From contig JARLHZ010000024.1 of NCBI GenBank assembly GCA_031291995.1, positions 1 to 39,935 on the forward strand: DNA of 39,935 bases, in the 5' to 3' direction. Below are positions 23,463-31,676 of the stretch, piece after piece (position 1 is the stretch's first letter; every line of letters begins with the position of its first letter). The DNA is from Candidatus Doudnabacteria bacterium. Its GTDB lineage: Bacteria > Patescibacteriota > Doudnabacteria > UBA920. A program made the position numbers and the translations under genes. The notes under the pieces are model-generated. The model searched no databases and was not told where the DNA came from. It saw only the letters and a list, made by a program, of their open reading frames with translations.

Positions 23463-25034
23463 CTAATTTTGGATTTGTACCGCGTCGCCCGCGGAAACGT
23501 CGTAGGCATTGGATACTATTTTCATGTCGGCTGTCAGGCCGGAGGTGACTTCCACGCGCTCGCCGTCTACCGTGCCTATGGTCACGCTGACTTCCTGGGC
23601 TTTGCTGTTGTTATCCAAAGTGTAGACATAGGCTTTGTTGTCGGGAGTGAGTTTTACCGCCTGCAGCGGAAGAATAAAAATATTGTTTTGGGTGGACGAT
23701 GCCTGTCCTAAAATCGTGATTGAAACATTTTGTCCCACAGTCAGGCCGGAAGTTTGCGGGTTGGTTACGGCTATATCGACTTCCGCGGTTTTGGAAGTTG
23801 GATCAACGCTCGGCGCGAGATTGGTAACGGTACCGGTGGCGTGATTGTCGCCAATTTGCGCCATAGCTCCGGCTTTAATAAACGGCAAATCGTCGCCACT
23901 GACAAAAACTTTTACCTGCAAGCCGCCCTGGTTGACCAAAGTGGCGATTTTTTGTCCGGCCGAAATCAAATCAGCCAGCTTTACCGGCACCGCGGAAACT
24001 GTGCCATCAAAGGGGGCGGTAATAACGGTATTATTTACAGCGACCTGCGCGGCCTGAACTTGGCCTTGGGCAATCAGTATTTGCGCCTGTGCGGCCTGGA
24101 CATCGGCGGGGCGCGCCTGCGCCTGGAGCTGAACGAGTGCGGCTTGAGCGCTATCCAGCTGGCCCTGCGCGGCGGCAATTGTGGAATCTTTTGTTTTTAA
24201 GGCAGACTGATAGGCGTTATTATTTGGCCCGTAAGCGGGGGAGTAAGTATTGGGAATGGTTATGATCCAAGTATCGTTGGCGGCCGGAGCGGTGCCGAAT
24301 TGGAGGTAGAGTCCGAGTTTGCCCAAAGGAACGGGTTGGTTTTTAATATCTCCCGAAGCGGTTTCCAAGCCCGAGGCCTGAAATTGCAAACCTGATCCGG
24401 TCGCGTAAACATGTACGGAGTAAGACCCTTCCGACTGTCCGTTGTATGTTCCACTCAGGTTCGGCATTACGCTGTCCGTATTGCCGGATCCGGCGACGGC
24501 GGCCAAAGACGAACTTAACAAAGTTGAATAAGCATTTTGGATCAAGGTTGCCTGGCTGGTTTTGGTATTTGCCAATGCCGTAGCCGCGTTGGCTACCGCG
24601 ATTTTGGCGGCGTCAATCTGCTCGTTGCTCGCGCCCGCTAACAATTTGTTGTAATTAGCCTGTGCCTGAGCCAGACCGCCCTGGGCTGAAGTTAATGCGG
24701 CTTGCGCGCCTTGCTGATCTACAACCGCCAAAACCTGGCCGAGTCTCACAGTGTCTCCGACTTTGACGTTTATTCTGGTTAGCTTGCCGCCGCTTTGGCT
24801 TTTTAAATCCACCTGATGCTGCGATTCCACGGTGCCGTTGGCGGAAACGGAATGCGAATTCTGGGAATAGTTATGTAGGTCAAGCAACTGCTCAAGCGGT
24901 TTGGAATTATATACTGTCTCGCCGGCTTTTTTTTGGCTGGCCGCCCGCGCGGCCAGAGCGGCGACTATAATGATTATAGCGGCCGCGGCCGTCGCGACAA
25001 CGGAATGTTTTTTGAAATAAGCCATCGAAATCAT
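23463..25034 (-). CDS. HlyD/AcrA-type membrane fusion (adaptor) protein
   Basis: 523 residues. N-terminal helix VVATAAAAIIIIVAALAARA, then the first lipoyl half (GTVESQHQVDLKSQSGGKL, INVKVGDTVRLGQVLAVVD), a coiled-coil hairpin rich in Ala/Gln (AALTSAQGGLAQAQANYNKL) and its return arm (QAAQAQILIAQGQVQAAQVA), the second lipoyl half (ITAPFDGTVSAVPVKLADLI), a beta-barrel and a membrane-proximal domain. The hairpin is interrupted at its tip by about 110 residues (SGTYNGQSEGSYSVHVYATG ... WIITIPNTYSPAYGPNN) forming what looks like a separate beta domain. It links the RND pump to the envelope. ATG 25034 or 25025 may be used. Confidence 0.9.
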   Translation of the reverse strand: MISMAYFKKHSVVATAAAAIIIIVAALAARAASQKKAGETVYNSKPLEQLLDLHNYSQNSHSVSANGTVESQHQVDLKSQSGGKLTRINVKVGDTVRLGQVLAVVDQQGAQAALTSAQGGLAQAQANYNKLLAGASNEQIDAAKIAVANAATALANTKTSQATLIQNAYSTLLSSSLAAVAGSGNTDSVMPNLSGTYNGQSEGSYSVHVYATGSGLQFQASGLETASGDIKNQPVPLGKLGLYLQFGTAPAANDTWIITIPNTYSPAYGPNNNAYQSALKTKDSTIAAAQGQLDSAQAALVQLQAQARPADVQAAQAQILIAQGQVQAAQVAVNNTVITAPFDGTVSAVPVKLADLISAGQKIATLVNQGGLQVKVFVSGDDLPFIKAGAMAQIGDNHATGTVTNLAPSVDPTSKTAEVDIAVTNPQTSGLTVGQNVSITILGQASSTQNNIFILPLQAVKLTPDNKAYVYTLDNNSKAQEVSVTIGTVDGERVEVTSGLTADMKIVSNAYDVSAGDAVQIQN

Positions 25035-25076
25035 ATTGGTAATTTTAATTATCTCCCGGGGCTGCGGTTAATAATG

Positions 25077-25096
25077 CACTATATATTATTATAGTG
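25077..25096. promoter_or_regulatory. Perfect dyad over the hlyD-RND promoter
   Basis: CACTATA-TATTAT-TATAGTG. On the minus strand the -10 box TATAAT (25095-25090) forms part of the dyad. A repressor bound here would block the pump operon, as with TetR-type regulators of efflux genes. Confidence 0.6.
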
Positions 25097-25151
25097 TTGA
25101 TTGAATAAAGTAATATTACGTTAGCCCAATAGGCCCGTTTTGTCAAGATAT

Positions 25152-25186
25152 TTTTGCTTTATTTATAAGCAAAAGGGTGTATAATA
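25152..25186 (+). promoter_or_regulatory. Promoter with dyad upstream of the DUF3160 gene
   Basis: -10 TATAAT at 25181-25186 (preceded by GTG). An inverted repeat TTTTGCTT (25152-25159) and AAGCAAAA (25167-25174) covers the -35 region. Confidence 0.5.
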
Positions 25187-25239
25187 TAGATAACTAATTG
25201 ATTTCTTTCGCATGATTGAAATCGAGAAAAAATATTTCC

Positions 25240-27669
25240 ATGGAAACAAACAACGAACCGGCACCGGATAAAATAAACCAGCCTTTGCCTCGGCAAAACC
25301 CGCCAAAATTTAATAGGCCCACTAAATATATTTTAATGGCGGCCATAGCGGTAGTTTTAATAATCGGCGCGGCTTTGGCGTTTAAATTTTTACCGTTTCG
25401 GCCCGCGTCGCAAACGCAAAACCAGGCGGCCACCCAGCAACCGACTACAGATATATCCGATTTAACATCTACGACCACCATCCAATACCCGATTGATAAT
25501 GCCTTGCAAGCTATTCCCAATTACTCTGATGTCGCGCAAAAATTGAAGCTTAACCTGTCCCCGGCCCAGCAAAAATATTTGGAAAATAACCATTTTGTGC
25601 TGGTTAATACCGCGGACACGGCTTTTGCCTCCAACTACGGCTATAATTTTGACGAAATGCTTACCGATTTTGATTATTTAACTGGCTCGGCTTCCCAGTA
25701 CTACCGCACCCCGGATAACACTAAATTAGTCACCCCGGATGTTGTTCTTCATACTTACCACAAGTTTTTTGACATGACCCTGGAGCAACTGGAACAAAAA
25801 GAACTGGCGCAATCGCTGGGCGATTTCTTAAACAGCCTGTACGGCAACCTGCTGGGGGCCGAGCAGAACAGTACCGGTTATACCCAAACGCGCTACCAAA
25901 ACTTGCTGGCGCAGATGACCGTTGCCCGGGTGTTGTTTGAAAATAAAAATGGGCCCAAACCCGACTCATTTAATACTCCGGACCAGGAAAACGCGTACAA
26001 CCAGCAGGACCAAACCGTTGACAGCTATGACAACGCCAAAACCATCTTAGCCAAATATACCGCCGGGCTGACCCCGGATTTAATAAGCGCCGCCCAATCG
26101 GAACTGGGAAATATTTACCAGGCAAGCAAAGTGGGCACATCCCCCTTGTTTGGCCAATACTCCGCCACGCAAAAGACCGATTACACCCAGTTTACCCCGC
26201 GCAGCCACTACACCAAAAATTCCGCGTTTCGGGCCTACTTTAGGACCATGATGTATTTGGGCCGCAGCAGTTATTTTTTACAAACCGATAATGGCATAGC
26301 CGACGCCAGTTTATTGGTTAAGCAATTTCAAATCAAAAACCAGTCCGGCATTACTCCGGTTAACCCCTGGCAAAAAATTATGACGGTCACAGCCTTTTAC
26401 GCAGGCCAGAGCGACGATTTAACCTACAACGAATGGCAGAGTTATGAAAAGTCGGTCCTGGGCACGGCTCAGCCGGCGGATGCCGATTTAACATCCCAAA
26501 CCGGCATTCAAAAAATGGCCACGAATTTAAACCAGGTGCGCTTGCCGAAAATTTTGTCCGATGTTGTGGTGGACGAAAACATTAGTTCCGAAACCAAAAG
26601 CGATTTACTCAGACAGTCTTTGGCTTTTCGGGTTTTTGGCCAGAGTTTCAGCTTTGATGCCTGGGTGCTTAACGACTTAACGGCGGGCCAGGAAAAAACC
26701 GATGTTAAGCTTCCGTCCACGCCTTCGGCCCTGTTTATTCCGGCCGCCATGGGCAGCGTCCAGGCCAAAACTTACTCCGGCCAGTTCCTGCAAAAAGACG
26801 CCGGGTTTTCCGACAGCGACGTGCAGGGATTTTTAACCAAGCTTAGCCAAAAACAATCCGACATCGGCAAGGTTACCCAAAATGAATGGTTCGCTTCCAT
26901 GGGCAGCGCGTGGCTGTATGTCCTCGGGTCTTTAACCCACAGTTACGACTCAACTTATCCGGCCTATATGCAGGCCACGCCGTTTTTAGACAAACAACTT
27001 CAGACTTTTTTAGGCTCCTACACCGAGCTTAAACACGACACCCTGCTATATGCCAAGCAAAGCTACGCGGAAAAGGGCGGAGGCGGGGACGAAAATCCCG
27101 CTTTGCCGCCGGTAGTTAAAGGCTATGTGGAGCCGAACCTGGATTTTTGGAACCGCTTTAATTCGTTAATCAGCCAAACCAAACAGGTCTTTAGCCAAAA
27201 CAATTTGTTCAGCAACACTGACGTTTCGGCCCGGTTGCAAAACTTCCAGGATATTGTGACATTTTACACTTCCATAGCCAACCAGGAAATGCAGGGCAAA
27301 GCCATTAGCGAAAAAGATTATGAGAAACTCCGAACCACGCAATTATCCTTTATGGTTCAGCCGTTTGATGCCGCAACCCAGGCGGATGAAAACAGCGGCA
27401 AGGTGGCGCTGATTGCCGACATTGCCACGGACGCGATAAAAAACCAGGTTCTGTACGAAGCTGATGCCCGGCCGTATTTAATGCTGGCAATTGTTAATAA
27501 CGAAAATTCGCCGCGTGTCGTTACGGGGCTGACTTACAACCAATACGAATTTACCAACCCGCTCGGCGGCCAGCGGCTGACCGACGATGACTGGAAAACC
27601 TGGGTTTACGACCAGACAAATAAACTGCCGGCAAAGAATTTTTGGTACAACTCGCTTGAAGCCAAATAA
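25240..27669 (+). CDS. Membrane-anchored DUF3160 protein
   Basis: 809 residues from ATG 25240 (METNNEPAPDKINQP); the frame is open upstream to a TTG at 25216, but the ATG fits better. A proline-rich cytoplasmic tail precedes one helix (YILMAAIAVVLIIGAALAF); the rest is outside. DUF3160 hallmarks: FVTPDVVLHTYHKFFD-like stretch (here VTPDVVLHTYHKFFDMTLEQ), DYTQFTPRSHYTKNSAFRAYF, RTMMYLGRSSYFL, AYMQATPFLDKQLQTFLGSY and VKGYVEPNLDFWNRF. The family has no assigned function. The stop codon shares one base with the next ATG (TAATG), so the two are translationally coupled. Confidence 0.85.
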   Translation: METNNEPAPDKINQPLPRQNPPKFNRPTKYILMAAIAVVLIIGAALAFKFLPFRPASQTQNQAATQQPTTDISDLTSTTTIQYPIDNALQAIPNYSDVAQKLKLNLSPAQQKYLENNHFVLVNTADTAFASNYGYNFDEMLTDFDYLTGSASQYYRTPDNTKLVTPDVVLHTYHKFFDMTLEQLEQKELAQSLGDFLNSLYGNLLGAEQNSTGYTQTRYQNLLAQMTVARVLFENKNGPKPDSFNTPDQENAYNQQDQTVDSYDNAKTILAKYTAGLTPDLISAAQSELGNIYQASKVGTSPLFGQYSATQKTDYTQFTPRSHYTKNSAFRAYFRTMMYLGRSSYFLQTDNGIADASLLVKQFQIKNQSGITPVNPWQKIMTVTAFYAGQSDDLTYNEWQSYEKSVLGTAQPADADLTSQTGIQKMATNLNQVRLPKILSDVVVDENISSETKSDLLRQSLAFRVFGQSFSFDAWVLNDLTAGQEKTDVKLPSTPSALFIPAAMGSVQAKTYSGQFLQKDAGFSDSDVQGFLTKLSQKQSDIGKVTQNEWFASMGSAWLYVLGSLTHSYDSTYPAYMQATPFLDKQLQTFLGSYTELKHDTLLYAKQSYAEKGGGGDENPALPPVVKGYVEPNLDFWNRFNSLISQTKQVFSQNNLFSNTDVSARLQNFQDIVTFYTSIANQEMQGKAISEKDYEKLRTTQLSFMVQPFDAATQADENSGKVALIADIATDAIKNQVLYEADARPYLMLAIVNNENSPRVVTGLTYNQYEFTNPLGGQRLTDDDWKTWVYDQTNKLPAKNFWYNSLEAK

Positions 27670-28568
27670 TGAGGTATAAATTTGTCTTAATTATTGTTTT
27701 AATTTTACTGGCGGCTTTAACCGGAGTGTTTTGGCTTCGGGTTACGCGGCGGCCCGAGGTTGCCAAAGAAACCAACTTAAGCCCTCTTCAGGCCATGACG
27801 GTGCCGCCGCAGTTTGACGACGAGTCGGTATTTTTAACGCCAATCAAGTTTAGCACCACAACGCCAACCGCACAAAAAGTTACCGGCATTAGCGTACCGC
27901 ACCATTTATTGGCCACAGACATTATTGCAAACGCTTTTAAGTTTGCCTCACTAAGCCGCCCGGACCAAATTTTACTAATGAGTCCCGACCATTTTAGCTT
28001 GGGCCAAACTGATGTCTCGGTTTCTTTAAGCAATTTCTCCACGGTTTTTGGCCTGCTGAATAACGACAGCCGTGCGTCGGAAAAATTATTAAACCTGCCG
28101 TTTGTCAGCGTTCAGGATTTCTATTATCGCGAACACGGCCTGGGAGCCGAACTGCCCTTTATAAAATATTATTTTCCCAACGCGAAGATTATCGCGATAA
28201 CAATTAAGGAGTCCGCGCCGCAAGACAAACTGAACCAATTGGTGGATGCATTAAAAAAAGTTTTGGATAAAAATTCTTTTGTCATTCAAAGCACGGATTT
28301 TTCGCATTACCTTACGCCGCAAAATGCCGAAACGCACGACGAGCAAACCATAAAGGCTTTGCAAACCGGAAACCCAAAACAGTTGTTTACTTTAAACCAG
28401 CCGGACAATATAGATTCCATTGCCGCGCAATATATCCAAATGAGGCTGCAAAATGAATTTTATTCCGCAAAGCTTAACATTTTGGCTCATAAAAATTCCC
28501 AGGACTATACCACTGAGCCCTTAACTTCCACTACCAGTTATATTGTGCAGGCTTATACTAAAAATTAA
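27669..28568 (+). CDS. MEMO-like protein (AmmeMemoRadiSam system B type), membrane anchored
   Basis: 299 residues with one N-terminal helix (FVLIIVLILLAALTGVFWL). MEMO1/AmmeMemoRadiSam-B features: GISVPHHLL with paired His, ILLMSPDHFS, the YREHGLGAELPFIKYYFP motif and IQSTDFSHYLTP. MEMO proteins resemble non-haem iron dioxygenases such as LigB and keep metal-ligand histidines, but bacterial roles are unsettled. The usual form is cytoplasmic; here the domain is placed outside next to its DUF3160 partner. Confidence 0.82.
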   Translation: MRYKFVLIIVLILLAALTGVFWLRVTRRPEVAKETNLSPLQAMTVPPQFDDESVFLTPIKFSTTTPTAQKVTGISVPHHLLATDIIANAFKFASLSRPDQILLMSPDHFSLGQTDVSVSLSNFSTVFGLLNNDSRASEKLLNLPFVSVQDFYYREHGLGAELPFIKYYFPNAKIIAITIKESAPQDKLNQLVDALKKVLDKNSFVIQSTDFSHYLTPQNAETHDEQTIKALQTGNPKQLFTLNQPDNIDSIAAQYIQMRLQNEFYSAKLNILAHKNSQDYTTEPLTSTTSYIVQAYTKN

Positions 28569-28571
28569 ATA

Positions 28572-28653
28572 GGGCTTACGCCTCGCAAAATCCGCGGAAA
28601 ATGCCTCGTATTCGGCCAAGCGCGTAAGTCCTGCTATCATTAACCCAATACAT
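28572..28653 (+). promoter_or_regulatory. Leader of the SDR gene with a spaced inverted repeat
   Basis: GGGCTTACGC (28572-28581) faces GCGTAAGTCC (28622-28631), 9 of 10 bases complementary across 40 bases. TATCAT at 28635-28640 may be the -10 box, 13 bases before ATG 28654. The -35 region is poor. Confidence 0.4.
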
Positions 28654-29448
28654 ATGAATTTACCTAAGTTGTCCGAACTCATTAGTTTAAAAAACAAGAC
28701 GGCCATTGTTACCGGCGGGGCCATGGGAATTGGTTTTGGTATAGCTTACCGGCTGGCGGAAGCCGGAGCCAATGTGGTAATTGCGGATTTAAATGAAGAC
28801 GCGGGTCGGGCGTCGGTTAAGCAATTGGCCGATTTGGGATGGAAATCGGATTTTGTAAAAACCGATGTGTCCCGGCAATCCGATGTGGACGCGGCCGTGG
28901 CTTTTGCCGTGGAAAAATTTGGCGGCCTGAATATTTTGGTTAACAATGCCGGCATATACCCGACCATCCCGGTTATGCAAATGAAACCCGAGACATTCGA
29001 AAAAATTCTTTCCGTAAATTTAGAAAGCGTATTCTTTTTTACCAAAGCCGCGGCCGAACAAATGATAAAGCAAAACCTGGGCGGTAAGATAATTAATATT
29101 ACATCCATAGACGCGCTGCATCCCTCATCCGTCGGCCTGGCGGTTTATGATGCCAGCAAACACGGGCTGTGGGGATTTACCAAAAATACCGCGCTGGAAC
29201 TGGCACCGCATAATATTTCCGTAAACGCCGTAGCCCCCGGCGGAATTTCCACCCCGGGAGCAGGGGCGGACGTGGGAAAAACTCCGGAGATGGAAAAAAT
29301 TATGGTTACTTTTTTACAAAAAATTCCGCAAAAGCGCATGGGCGTGCCGGACGACATTGGCAAAGCTGTATTATTTTTAGCATCCGACCTTTCCAGCTAT
29401 ATGACCGGCTCCCAAATTGTGGTGGACGGCGGAGTGTTGCTTTCGTAG
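28654..29448 (+). CDS. Short-chain dehydrogenase/reductase (FabG-like)
   Basis: 264 residues, classical SDR. NAD(P)-binding TGGAMGIGFGIAYRLAEAGA, acidic residue after the second strand (VVIADLNED) suggesting NAD(H) preference, NNAGIYP, catalytic Ser in NITSID and YDASKHGLWGF (YxxxK), and the C-terminal SSYMTGSQIVVDGG. Oxidoreductase for an alcohol or keto group; the substrate (3-oxoacyl-ACP, sugar or other) cannot be fixed. Confidence 0.9.
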   Translation: MNLPKLSELISLKNKTAIVTGGAMGIGFGIAYRLAEAGANVVIADLNEDAGRASVKQLADLGWKSDFVKTDVSRQSDVDAAVAFAVEKFGGLNILVNNAGIYPTIPVMQMKPETFEKILSVNLESVFFFTKAAAEQMIKQNLGGKIINITSIDALHPSSVGLAVYDASKHGLWGFTKNTALELAPHNISVNAVAPGGISTPGAGADVGKTPEMEKIMVTFLQKIPQKRMGVPDDIGKAVLFLASDLSSYMTGSQIVVDGGVLLS

Positions 29449-29460
29449 ATATTGTCACAT

Positions 29461-29488
29461 TTGACAAACATATCTTATATGATATACT
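29461..29488 (+). promoter_or_regulatory. Consensus promoter before the small ORF/Xre pair
   Basis: TTGACA (29461-29466), 16-base spacer, TATACT (29483-29488). The next ATG is 12 bases downstream at 29501, so the leader is only about 6 bases. Confidence 0.8.
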
Positions 29489-29500
29489 AAAGTAAGCCAT

Positions 29501-29617
29501 ATGTCTGGATATATACTAAGTTTCTATAAAAATCCAGAGTCCGAGATTAATAAAGCTTTAAATAATTATTTAGTTACAATCAAAAACTTTAATACTTATG
29601 AAGAAGAAATTAGTTAA
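29501..29617 (+). CDS. 38-residue ORF overlapping the Xre regulator
   Basis: MSGYILSFYKNPESEINKAL, then NNYLVTIKNFNTYEEEIS and TAA. It is the first ATG behind a consensus promoter and overlaps the following regulator by 20 bases in another frame, a coupling typical of two-gene operons. Size and position recall a toxin slot in toxin-antitoxin pairs, but the peptide has no RelE/HigB features and may be a remnant or leader peptide. Confidence 0.4.
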   Translation: MSGYILSFYKNPESEINKALNNYLVTIKNFNTYEEEIS

Positions 29618-29894
29618 ACCGTTTGTTGACTTCCAACCTTATTTGGACGCGCATTTAAAAAATCCACAATTCAAGAAATATTACGATGAGTTTGGCAAGC
29701 AGTTGGAAATCGCCTACAAAATTAACCAGCTCCGGAAAAAGCAGGGGATGTCGCAATTGGAATTGGCCAAAAAAATCGGCACCACCCAAAGTAATGTTGC
29801 GCGTTTGGAAGCGGGAAACCAAAATTTTACCACCGCGACTCTCCATAAAATCGCCAAAGTTTTCAACCGCGAATTAAAAATTGAATTTGTGTAG
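29598..29894 (+). CDS. Xre-family (HigA-like) DNA-binding protein
   Basis: 98 residues. C-terminal half is a Cro/CI-type helix-turn-helix: INQLRKKQGMSQLELAKKIG, TTQSNVARLEAGNQNFTTAT, LHKIAKVFNRELKIEF. The N-terminal part (FVDFQPYLDAHLKNPQFKKY) is typical of antitoxins paired with RelE/HigB toxins. No complete toxin is adjacent. It probably represses its own promoter at 29461-29488. Confidence 0.85.
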   Translation: MKKKLVKPFVDFQPYLDAHLKNPQFKKYYDEFGKQLEIAYKINQLRKKQGMSQLELAKKIGTTQSNVARLEAGNQNFTTATLHKIAKVFNRELKIEFV

Positions 29895-29912
29895 CTCATA
29901 TCCAGTTATAGA

Positions 29913-30590
29913 ATGAACAAGGTTAACAAAAAAGCTTGGGAAGGATTAATATTTTTTTTGGCGGCGCTGCTTTTGCTGCTGTTTTTGCCGGCTTGGACAA
30001 TTAACTATTGGCAGGCCTGGGCGTTTTGGGCGGTATTTAGCATTTTGGTAATTGCCATTACTGTATATTTAATGCAAAAAGATCCGGAGCTGCTGAAGCG
30101 GCGCCTAAGCGCCGGGCCGGCCGCGGAACGGCAAGCCAGCCAAAAACTTATCCAATTTGTGGCGCAGTTCGCTTTTGTTGCCGTAATTATATTGCCTCCG
30201 CTGGACCACCGGTTCGGCTGGTCGGTTGTGCCGCTATACCTAAGTATAGCGGGCAACATATTAGTCGCGCTGGGGTTATATATAGTGTTCCTGGTATTTA
30301 AGCAAAACACCTACACCTCGGCAATTGTGGAAGTCGCACCCGAACAAAAAGTTATTTCCACCGGCCCGTACGCCTTAGTAAGGCATCCGATGTATTCCGG
30401 AGCCATAATTATGCTGCTCGGCATTCCGCTGGCTCTTGGATCCTGGTGGGGGATAGTAGCAGTCATCATGTTATCCGCCGCCATAATCTGGCGCCTGCTG
30501 GACGAAGAAAAATACCTCTCCAAAAACCTGCCCGGCTATCCCGCTTACCAATCCAAAGTCCTCTCCCGCTTGGTGCCGTTTATTTGGTAA
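29913..30590 (+). CDS. ICMT/phospholipid-methyltransferase-like membrane protein
   Basis: 225 residues with about five helices. The C-terminal signature STGPYALVRHPMYSGAIIML and LLDEEKYLSKNLPGYPAYQS with KVLSRLVPFIW matches isoprenylcysteine O-methyltransferase-like (PEMT/NnrU-related) enzymes that methylate membrane-embedded substrates using S-adenosylmethionine. Bacterial substrates are mostly unknown. Confidence 0.8.
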   Translation: MNKVNKKAWEGLIFFLAALLLLLFLPAWTINYWQAWAFWAVFSILVIAITVYLMQKDPELLKRRLSAGPAAERQASQKLIQFVAQFAFVAVIILPPLDHRFGWSVVPLYLSIAGNILVALGLYIVFLVFKQNTYTSAIVEVAPEQKVISTGPYALVRHPMYSGAIIMLLGIPLALGSWWGIVAVIMLSAAIIWRLLDEEKYLSKNLPGYPAYQSKVLSRLVPFIW

Positions 30591-30629
30591 ATTTATCCAC
30601 AGAGTGAACTTTATTTGTGGTGAACGATA

Positions 30630-30648
30630 GTATACTATAAAGGTATAC
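30630..30648 (+). promoter_or_regulatory. Promoter and GTATAC palindrome pair upstream of the BRO gene
   Basis: Two GTATAC palindromes at 30630-30635 and 30643-30648, 13 bases apart centre to centre. The first overlaps a -10-like TATACT (30631-30636). Candidate operator for the downstream regulator-like gene. Confidence 0.45.
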
Positions 30649-30655
30649 AATTAGC

Positions 30656-31495
30656 ATGAAATTTATGGAAACAAATAATATTGCACTGTTTAAAGGTAAA
30701 GAAATCAGAAGAATAATTTATAACAACGAATGGTGGTTTTCTGTGGTAGATGTAGTCGCGGCTTTAACCGATAGCGCAAATGCCAATGATTACTGGTACA
30801 AAATGAAGATTCGCGTTAAAGACGAGGATGGTTTTGAACTATCGACAATTTGTCGATGGTTGAAATTACAGGCACCTGATGGCAAAATGCGCGAAACCGA
30901 CTGTGCCAATACAGAAGGAATCTTCCGTATTATCCAGTCCATTCCTTCTCCCAAAGCCGAACCTTTTAAACGCTGGCTTGCCAAAGTCGGTTATGAAAGG
31001 GTAAAGGAAATTGAAGATCCGGAATTGGGAACGCGCCGTACCCGGATGCTTTATAAGTTGAAAGGCTATCCGGATTCATGGATAGAACTCCGCATGCGCG
31101 GAATAGATGTCCGGGAAAACCTGACGAATGAGTGGCAAAAGCGCGGCGCGCGGGAACAAAAAGACTACGAAATTTTGACAGCAGAAATTGCAAAGGCAAC
31201 TTTTGATTTGACGCCAAGCCAGCATAAAAAAATTAAGGGGCTAAAGCGGGAAAACCTGCGCGATCATATGGACAGCCTCGAATTGATTTTTAATATGCTC
31301 GGTGAAGCCTCGACAGCCGAAATTCACCGTACTGAAAATTCTCGAGGGCTGCCAAAGTTAAAAAACGATGCCAAATCCGGAGGCGACATTGCCGGCGGAG
31401 CCAGAAAAAAATTGGAAAACCGCCTTGGCCGGAGTATTGTTTCCAGGAAGAATTATCTAAAACAATCAGAGCGCAAAAAACGTTTAAGCCGGTAA
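30656..31495 (+). CDS. BRO-N / DinD-like protein
   Basis: 279 residues. The N-terminal 110 match the BRO-N antirepressor fold: IALFKGKEIRRIIYNNEWWF, SVVDVVAALTDSANANDYWY, then EGIFRIIQSIPSPKAEPFKR and WLAKVGYERVKEIEDPEL. The C-terminal half (RMRGIDVRENLTNEWQKRGA, SQHKKIKGLKRENLRDHMDS, LELIFNMLGEASTAEIHRT) resembles DinD, a DNA-damage-inducible family. Such genes are frequent mobile cargo. ATG 30656 or 30665 may start it; no Shine-Dalgarno site. The same frame stays open beyond its stop to 31684. Confidence 0.85.
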   Translation: MKFMETNNIALFKGKEIRRIIYNNEWWFSVVDVVAALTDSANANDYWYKMKIRVKDEDGFELSTICRWLKLQAPDGKMRETDCANTEGIFRIIQSIPSPKAEPFKRWLAKVGYERVKEIEDPELGTRRTRMLYKLKGYPDSWIELRMRGIDVRENLTNEWQKRGAREQKDYEILTAEIAKATFDLTPSQHKKIKGLKRENLRDHMDSLELIFNMLGEASTAEIHRTENSRGLPKLKNDAKSGGDIAGGARKKLENRLGRSIVSRKNYLKQSERKKRLSR

Positions 31496-31618
31496 ATAAC
31501 CGCCATTCATGCCTTCCGCTACGACTTCATGGAATACGCCCGCCGGGTTGGGTTGAAAGAACTTTTGCGGAGCCAATCCTTCCCCCAGATGGCAGTCTTC
31601 TGGGGACTCCAAAAATTA

Positions 31619-31672
31619 TGGTATAATTACATTACTAAAGAAGCTCGCGAAGTTCTAACTTTCGCGAGTTTT
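31619..31672 (+). promoter_or_regulatory. Extended -10 promoter and terminator-like hairpin before the PemK-like gene
   Basis: TGGTATAAT at 31619-31627 predicts a start near 31634. The leader then forms CTCGCGAA (31644-31651) with TTCGCGAG (31661-31668), loop 9, followed directly by TTTTGTTT and the ATG at 31677. This is the form of an intrinsic terminator, placed between promoter and gene. Confidence 0.65.
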
Positions 31673-31676
31673 GTTT

